Below are positions 60,644-64,000 of a stretch of 64,000 nucleotides of DNA, one piece after another; position 1 is the stretch's first letter, and each line of letters starts with the position of its first letter. Under the pieces are notes generated by a model, which did no database searches, was not told the origin of the DNA, and saw only the letters and a program-made list of their open reading frames with translations. A program made the translations under genes and the position numbers. The stretch spans positions 496,001 through 560,000 of the forward strand of contig CAVZII010000005.1 in NCBI GenBank assembly GCA_963775275.1, in the 5' to 3' direction. Source of the DNA: JANWHQ01 sp963775275 (GTDB lineage: Bacteria > Pseudomonadota > Alphaproteobacteria > Caulobacterales > Caulobacteraceae).

Positions 60644-61492
60644 ATGACCGGCTACAGCCGCATCGGCGTCAGGCCCGTCTCCGGCGCCCTCGGCGCGGAG
60701 ATCGACGGGGCCGACCTTTCCGGCGAGCTGGACGAGGAGATGATCGCCGAGATCCGCCGGGCCCTGCTCGAGCACCTGGTGATCTTCTTCCACGACCAGC
60801 ACATCACCCCCGAGCAGCATCTGGCTTTCGGGCGCCGGTTCGGCAGCCTGAACATCCACGACCAGGTCAAGGGGATGGACGCCTATCCCGAGATCGTCGA
60901 GGTGCGGAAGGAGCCTGAGGACTCGCGCAACTTCGGCGGCGCCTGGCACGGCGACGTCACCTATCTGGAGGAGCCGCCGCTGGGCTCGATCCTCTACGCC
61001 AGGGAAGTCCCGGCGTTCGGCGGCGACACCCTCTGGGCCAACCAGTATCTCGCCTACGAGACCCTGTCGGCCGGCATGCGGGCCATGCTGGACCGCCTCG
61101 TCATGGTGCACACCCCGGCCAAGATCTATGGCCTCGCCTCCAAGGACTGGAGCCGTGACTCCTCGGTGAAGTCGAGCCCGAACGCCTCGGCCGAGTACGA
61201 GACCGAGCATCCGCTCGTGCGCACCCATCCGGAGACCGGCCGCAAGGCGCTCTATGTCAGCGGCCTGTTCACGCCGCGCTTCAAGGACATGACCGAGGAG
61301 GAGAGCAAGCCGCTGATCGACTTCCTGATGCAGCAGGCCACGCGCGAGGAGATCTCCTGCCGCTTCCGCTGGCGCGCCGACGACATCGCCTTCTGGGACA
61401 ACCGCTGCACCCTGCACTACGCGCTGAACGACTACGGCGGCCAGCGGCGGGTCATGCACCGGGTGACGGTCAACGGCGATAAGCCATTCTAG
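60644..61492 (+). CDS. TauD/TfdA family 2-oxoglutarate dioxygenase
   Basis: A 282-residue Fe(II)/2OG enzyme. Iron ligands: HxD in FGGAWHGDVTYLEEPP, distal His in CTLHYALNDYGG, and the 2OG-binding Arg in RRVMHRVTV. N-terminal IGVRPVSGALGAEIDGADLS and FGRRFGSLNIH are standard. Relatives hydroxylate taurine, 2,4-D, alkyl sulfates or other acids, and the substrate here is not evident. It is cotranscribed with the MFS gene. Its TAG stop is the start of the double-hairpin repeat. Confidence 0.9.
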   Translation: MTGYSRIGVRPVSGALGAEIDGADLSGELDEEMIAEIRRALLEHLVIFFHDQHITPEQHLAFGRRFGSLNIHDQVKGMDAYPEIVEVRKEPEDSRNFGGAWHGDVTYLEEPPLGSILYAREVPAFGGDTLWANQYLAYETLSAGMRAMLDRLVMVHTPAKIYGLASKDWSRDSSVKSSPNASAEYETEHPLVRTHPETGRKALYVSGLFTPRFKDMTEEESKPLIDFLMQQATREEISCRFRWRADDIAFWDNRCTLHYALNDYGGQRRVMHRVTVNGDKPF

Positions 61493-61653
61493 TGTCCCGA
61501 TTCCGAAGTTCGCCAGCGCATTTGCAAGGCGGATGCGAACTTCGGAATCGATAAGGACACTAGCAAATGTATGATTCTAGTGTGGTTTACGGATCAGAAG
61601 TTCGCAGCCGAGGGCGCCGCCATCATCATGCGAACTTCTGATCCACCACACTA
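61490..61653 (+). repeat. Bipartite double-hairpin repeat, copy C
   Basis: 164 bp, identical as read to 51887-52050. It provides the stop codon (61490-61492) of the dioxygenase gene and could act as a transcription terminator or mRNA-stabilising structure. Confidence 0.9.
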
Positions 61654-61703
61654 GTGCTGCGGCTCAAACGAATGGTCCGCCAATCCTTTGAGCCTCGCAG
61701 CAC
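61654..61703. repeat. Third hairpin type directly after copy C
   Basis: GTGCTGCGGCTCAAA and TTTGAGCCTCGCAGCAC form an imperfect stem around ~18 loop bases. It begins where copy C ends, sharing the CTAGTG junction. Confidence 0.7.
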
Positions 61704-61717
61704 AAGTCTTTGAATTC

Positions 61718-61767
61718 GTGCATCGAACCACAGACGGATGATGAATTATCCATCTGCTACGATGCAC
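61718..61767. repeat. Fourth hairpin type
   Basis: GTGCATCG / CGATGCAC with inner CAGACGGAT / ATCCATCTG stems. Confidence 0.65.
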
Positions 61768-61793
61768 CAGGCGGCCGGCGCTCCAGCTGCACG

Positions 61794-61884
61794 GCCCCCA
61801 TCCCCCGCTTTGCGGGGACTTCCCCCAGAGGGGGAAGATCAAGAGCGCCAGATCCTCCCCCGTTGGGGGAGGGGAGGAGGGGAG
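61794..61884. repeat. GC-rich palindrome cluster, inverted orientation
   Basis: CCCCCGCTTTGCGGGG, TTCCCCCAGAGGGGGAA and CCTCCCCCGTTGGGGGAGG in reverse order relative to 28295-28415. Together with the three preceding elements it makes 61490-61884 almost entirely hairpin DNA. The remainder to 62021 has no gene. Confidence 0.75.
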
Positions 61885-62021
61885 GCGGATCAGGCTCGGC
61901 GGTCCACTGGCGTCGTTGGCGCGAAAACATCGGATTGACAGTGTCAACGCTTTGCGATGTCAATCGCCGGCCGACGGATCGCCGAGGCGCGCGCCGCGGT
62001 CATGCAAGGGGGGAAAACCAG

Positions 62022-62399
62022 ATGCGTTTGGCTATCGCGCTCGCCGCGGTCGTCCTGTCGGCCGCCGGCCTGGCCGGCCGGGCCGCGGCCCAGGACGTCG
62101 ATCTGATGCAGTACGCCGACACCGACATGGACGGCAAGGTCACGCCGGCGGAGTACGCCGCCTTCCTGGAAGGGGGCTGGAACTTCGCCGCCCAGGGCGC
62201 CGAGAAGGTGAAGATCGCCGACGTCGACCCGCAGGCCAAGGGCCTGTTCGTCGGCGTCACGCCCGACGCGGACGGCGTCATCACCAAGGAGGCCTACCTG
62301 GCTCTCGGGCCGGAGCGCTTCAAGGCGGCCGACAAGAACGGCGACGGCGTGCTCGACGCCGCCGAGCTGAACGGCTCGATGCGCCCGCCCGAACAGTGA
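62022..62399 (+). CDS. Secreted EF-hand protein
   Basis: A 125-residue protein with signal peptide (LAIALAAVVLSAAGLAGRAA). It has calcium-binding loops DTDMDGKVTPAEY and DKNGDGVLDAAEL, plus an intermediate TPDADGVITKEAY that fits a weaker third loop. Probably periplasmic and calcium-binding. It precedes the gene at 62564 on the same strand; no other context. Confidence 0.88.
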   Translation: MRLAIALAAVVLSAAGLAGRAAAQDVDLMQYADTDMDGKVTPAEYAAFLEGGWNFAAQGAEKVKIADVDPQAKGLFVGVTPDADGVITKEAYLALGPERFKAADKNGDGVLDAAELNGSMRPPEQ

Positions 62400-62563
62400 G
62401 CTGACGCGGCCGCGGCGGTCGATCGGGCCGCCGCCCCCGCGCCGCCGGCCGGCCCGGCGCATTCCGCAACTGCCGGTCGCGGACAGCCTCTGCCGATGAC
62501 GTGCGGGCGCAAGCGGCGCTATGGTGGGGCATGGCCCGATCCCAGCGGGCCTGGGGGGAGACC

Positions 62564-63666
62564 ATGCGCATCGTCCTCGCCGCCCTGGCGGCCGCCAGCC
62601 TTGCGACCTCGGCCATGGCCGACACGCCGGCCGCATCGGCCGGGCCGGGCCCCGCGCCGGCCGACATCCCGCCGGCGAGCGTCTGGGCGCCGGTCCCGTC
62701 CGGCGGCTACGAGCACCTGCTGACGGGCCTGCTCTGCCCCGAGGCGCTGGGCGGCTATCACCGCCGGGCGATCCAGGTGTTCGACGGCTTCGGCCTGGAC
62801 GTGGGCTGCGCCTACGCCGGCGCGGACGCGGGGGTGAGCTATTTCCTCACCCGCCGGGAGGCGCCCGGGCTGGACGCCGCCATGGCCGAGGCCAGGCGTG
62901 AGCTCGAGGCCTCCAACGCCGCCCGCCATCCCAGGCTCGCCTCGCAGACCCGGCCCCGGCAGGGCGACATCGACTGGACGATCGCGGTCTACGACGACGA
63001 CGGGGGAATGCGCGACGCCATCTGGCTGGCGGACCTTTCCGGCTGGACGCTGGAGTACCGCGCCACCTACCACGCCGAGGCGGAGGCCCGGATCACCGGC
63101 GAGATCAACGCCTTCGCCGCCGACGTCCGCGCCGGCCCGGGCGCGCGCCTGGCGACCTGCGCCAAGGCCAGGGCCGCCAGGCGCAACGGGCGGCCGGTCA
63201 CCGACCGGCGCGCGATCGAGGACGCCGTCGCCATGTCGAGCATCCTCGGCGGCGCCGAGCAGTCCATCGCGGCGGAGGGCAAGGACGAGGCGCTGGGCCC
63301 GCCCCCGACCCTGTGCGTCGAACGCGCCGGCGCCTACCAGGGCGTGCCCATGGTCTTCTGGCGCAGCATCGCGCCGGACGGCTCGGACCTGCGGCTCGAC
63401 CAGGCGACCACCGTCTCCATGGGCCCCCGCTGACCCTGGCCTTCTCCGGCGGCGGCCTCAGCGCCCTGATCGAGGACAAGTCGGACCAGTGGTCGGTCCT
63501 CTACGACGACAAGGGCCGGACCCTGATCTTCGGCTACTTCAACGGCCGCCCGACCATCGACCAGATGGGCGAGCTGTTCGCGAGCGTCCTGACCGGCAAG
63601 ACCAAGCCGCTCGGCGGCTACAGCGCCAGCGGCAAGGACATCACGATCATGACGCCGCCGAAGTAG
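62564..63666 (+). pseudogene. Secreted hypothetical protein, split by one-base shift in a C run
   Basis: From ATG 62564 (GGGGGGAG upstream) with signal peptide MRIVLAALAAASLATSAMA. The frame encodes GGYEHLLTGLLCPEALGGYH, FDGFGLDVGCAYAGADAGVS, WTLEYRATYHAEAEARITGE and VFWRSIAPDGSDLRLDQATT. It stops at 63433 after VSMGPR. Reading the C run at 63424-63428 as six bases instead of five continues it as PLTLAFSGGGLSALIEDKSD QWSVLYDDKGRT...GKDITIMTPPK to 63666, a coherent C-terminus. Full length would be ~367 residues. No family recognised. Confidence 0.7.
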
Positions 63667-64000
63667 GGGGTGGGGGTGGGGGGTTTGTAAGAGATAGGGG
63701 AGTTGAGAGGAGATGATAAGAGAGTGAGAGGAGGTAGAGGGCAGTTTAGTATGGTACGAAACTGCAGAAACTGCAAGGTTAGTTGGCGGGGATGAAGCTA
63801 ATTAGAGAAGATTGAGAGGCTAGGTTGAGTTAGAGGTTGTTAAGGTAGAGTTACTAGGCGGTAGGGGGCGGAGATGAACGGCATCGTGATCGCGGTATAG
63901 CAAAAGTCTGCGCGCTTCTGGGATGATTTTTGAATGGGAGGTAGTGTACTGTTAAGGACAACGGTAGAGTAGATCTAAGGTCTGTAAATGGCGATGGGAG
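63667..64000. other. Anomalous low-complexity sequence at window end
   Basis: Base use changes sharply to G/A/T-rich with very little C on the + strand (GGGGGTGGGGGG, AGAGATAGGGG, GAGAGGAGATGATAAGAGAG). No gene, repeat family or coding signal resembles the rest of the window. This looks like poor-quality consensus at a contig end rather than biology. Confidence 0.6.

Noticed and set aside
1..64000. tRNA, rRNA, riboswitch, phage or integrase genes
   Set aside because: I looked for characteristic sequences in the gaps and found none. Short structured RNAs could still be missed without a covariance-model search.

Overview
The window is high-GC DNA from an alphaproteobacterium, most likely Caulobacterales (Caulobacter/Phenylobacterium-like). 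Three things support this: a DivL-type cell-cycle kinase with tyrosine in place of the phospho-accepting histidine (31386-33701); an imuA-imuB-dnaE2 mutagenesis cassette with an alphaproteobacterial SOS box, GTTC-N7-GTTC, at 9568-9582; and many secreted proteins of families common in Caulobacterales and Sphingomonadales. No rRNA, tRNA, CRISPR array, intact transposon or prophage was found.

Layout. 1-2.2 kb: the 3' part of a pentapeptide-repeat gene, a DUF488 gene and a small secreted protein. 2.4-9.6 kb: the minus-strand SOS mutasome operon, heavily colonised by palindromic repeats and carrying two DUF559 nuclease-like domains in frame ahead of DnaE2. 9.7-12.4 kb: a LuxR-type regulator and a serine beta-lactamase-fold hydrolase. 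12.5-14.05 kb: an AT-richer, probably acquired patch with a PD-(D/E)xK-like protein and a large perfect hairpin. 14.2-20.4 kb: a DUF6152/secreted-protein pair, a MerR regulator, a BA14K-like protein, a prolyl-4-hydroxylase-like enzyme, and an XRE regulator with its membrane partner. 20.6-31.2 kb: PPK2, an aldo/keto reductase, the reverse transsulfuration pair (CBS plus a gamma-lyase/synthase), rmlDA, peptide deformylase, alanine dehydrogenase and a zincin-type metalloprotein. 31.4-37 kb: divL, a ferredoxin, sdhB, a DUF3052 gene and creD.

37.2-63.7 kb is an accessory, mostly periplasmic region: two PQQ dehydrogenases, a carboxylesterase, a c'-type cytochrome, DUF6152 and DUF6644 proteins, three of the window's four related secreted proteins of unknown function, an MFS carrier with a TauD-type dioxygenase, and an aldolase-HAD-dhaL-dhaK cluster. 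The 3' end of dhaK is duplicated 2.6 kb downstream, bracketing a segment with a cupin, a methyltransferase and small stress-type genes. The gene mix suggests uptake and periplasmic oxidation of organic compounds, but no substrate can be named.

Two features affect how everything else is read. First, several repeat families occur between genes and inside them: a 164-bp double-hairpin element, GC-rich CCCTCC/GGAGGG palindromes, and a CACCGTCAT/ATGACGGTG element. In dnaE2 and imuB they lie in frame. Second, at least seven genes are split by one or a few single-base shifts, including ones expected to be needed (def, rmlD, imuB), and the last ~330 bases are anomalous low-complexity sequence. An under-polished long-read assembly explains this best, so the frameshifts should not be read as real pseudogenes without checking.
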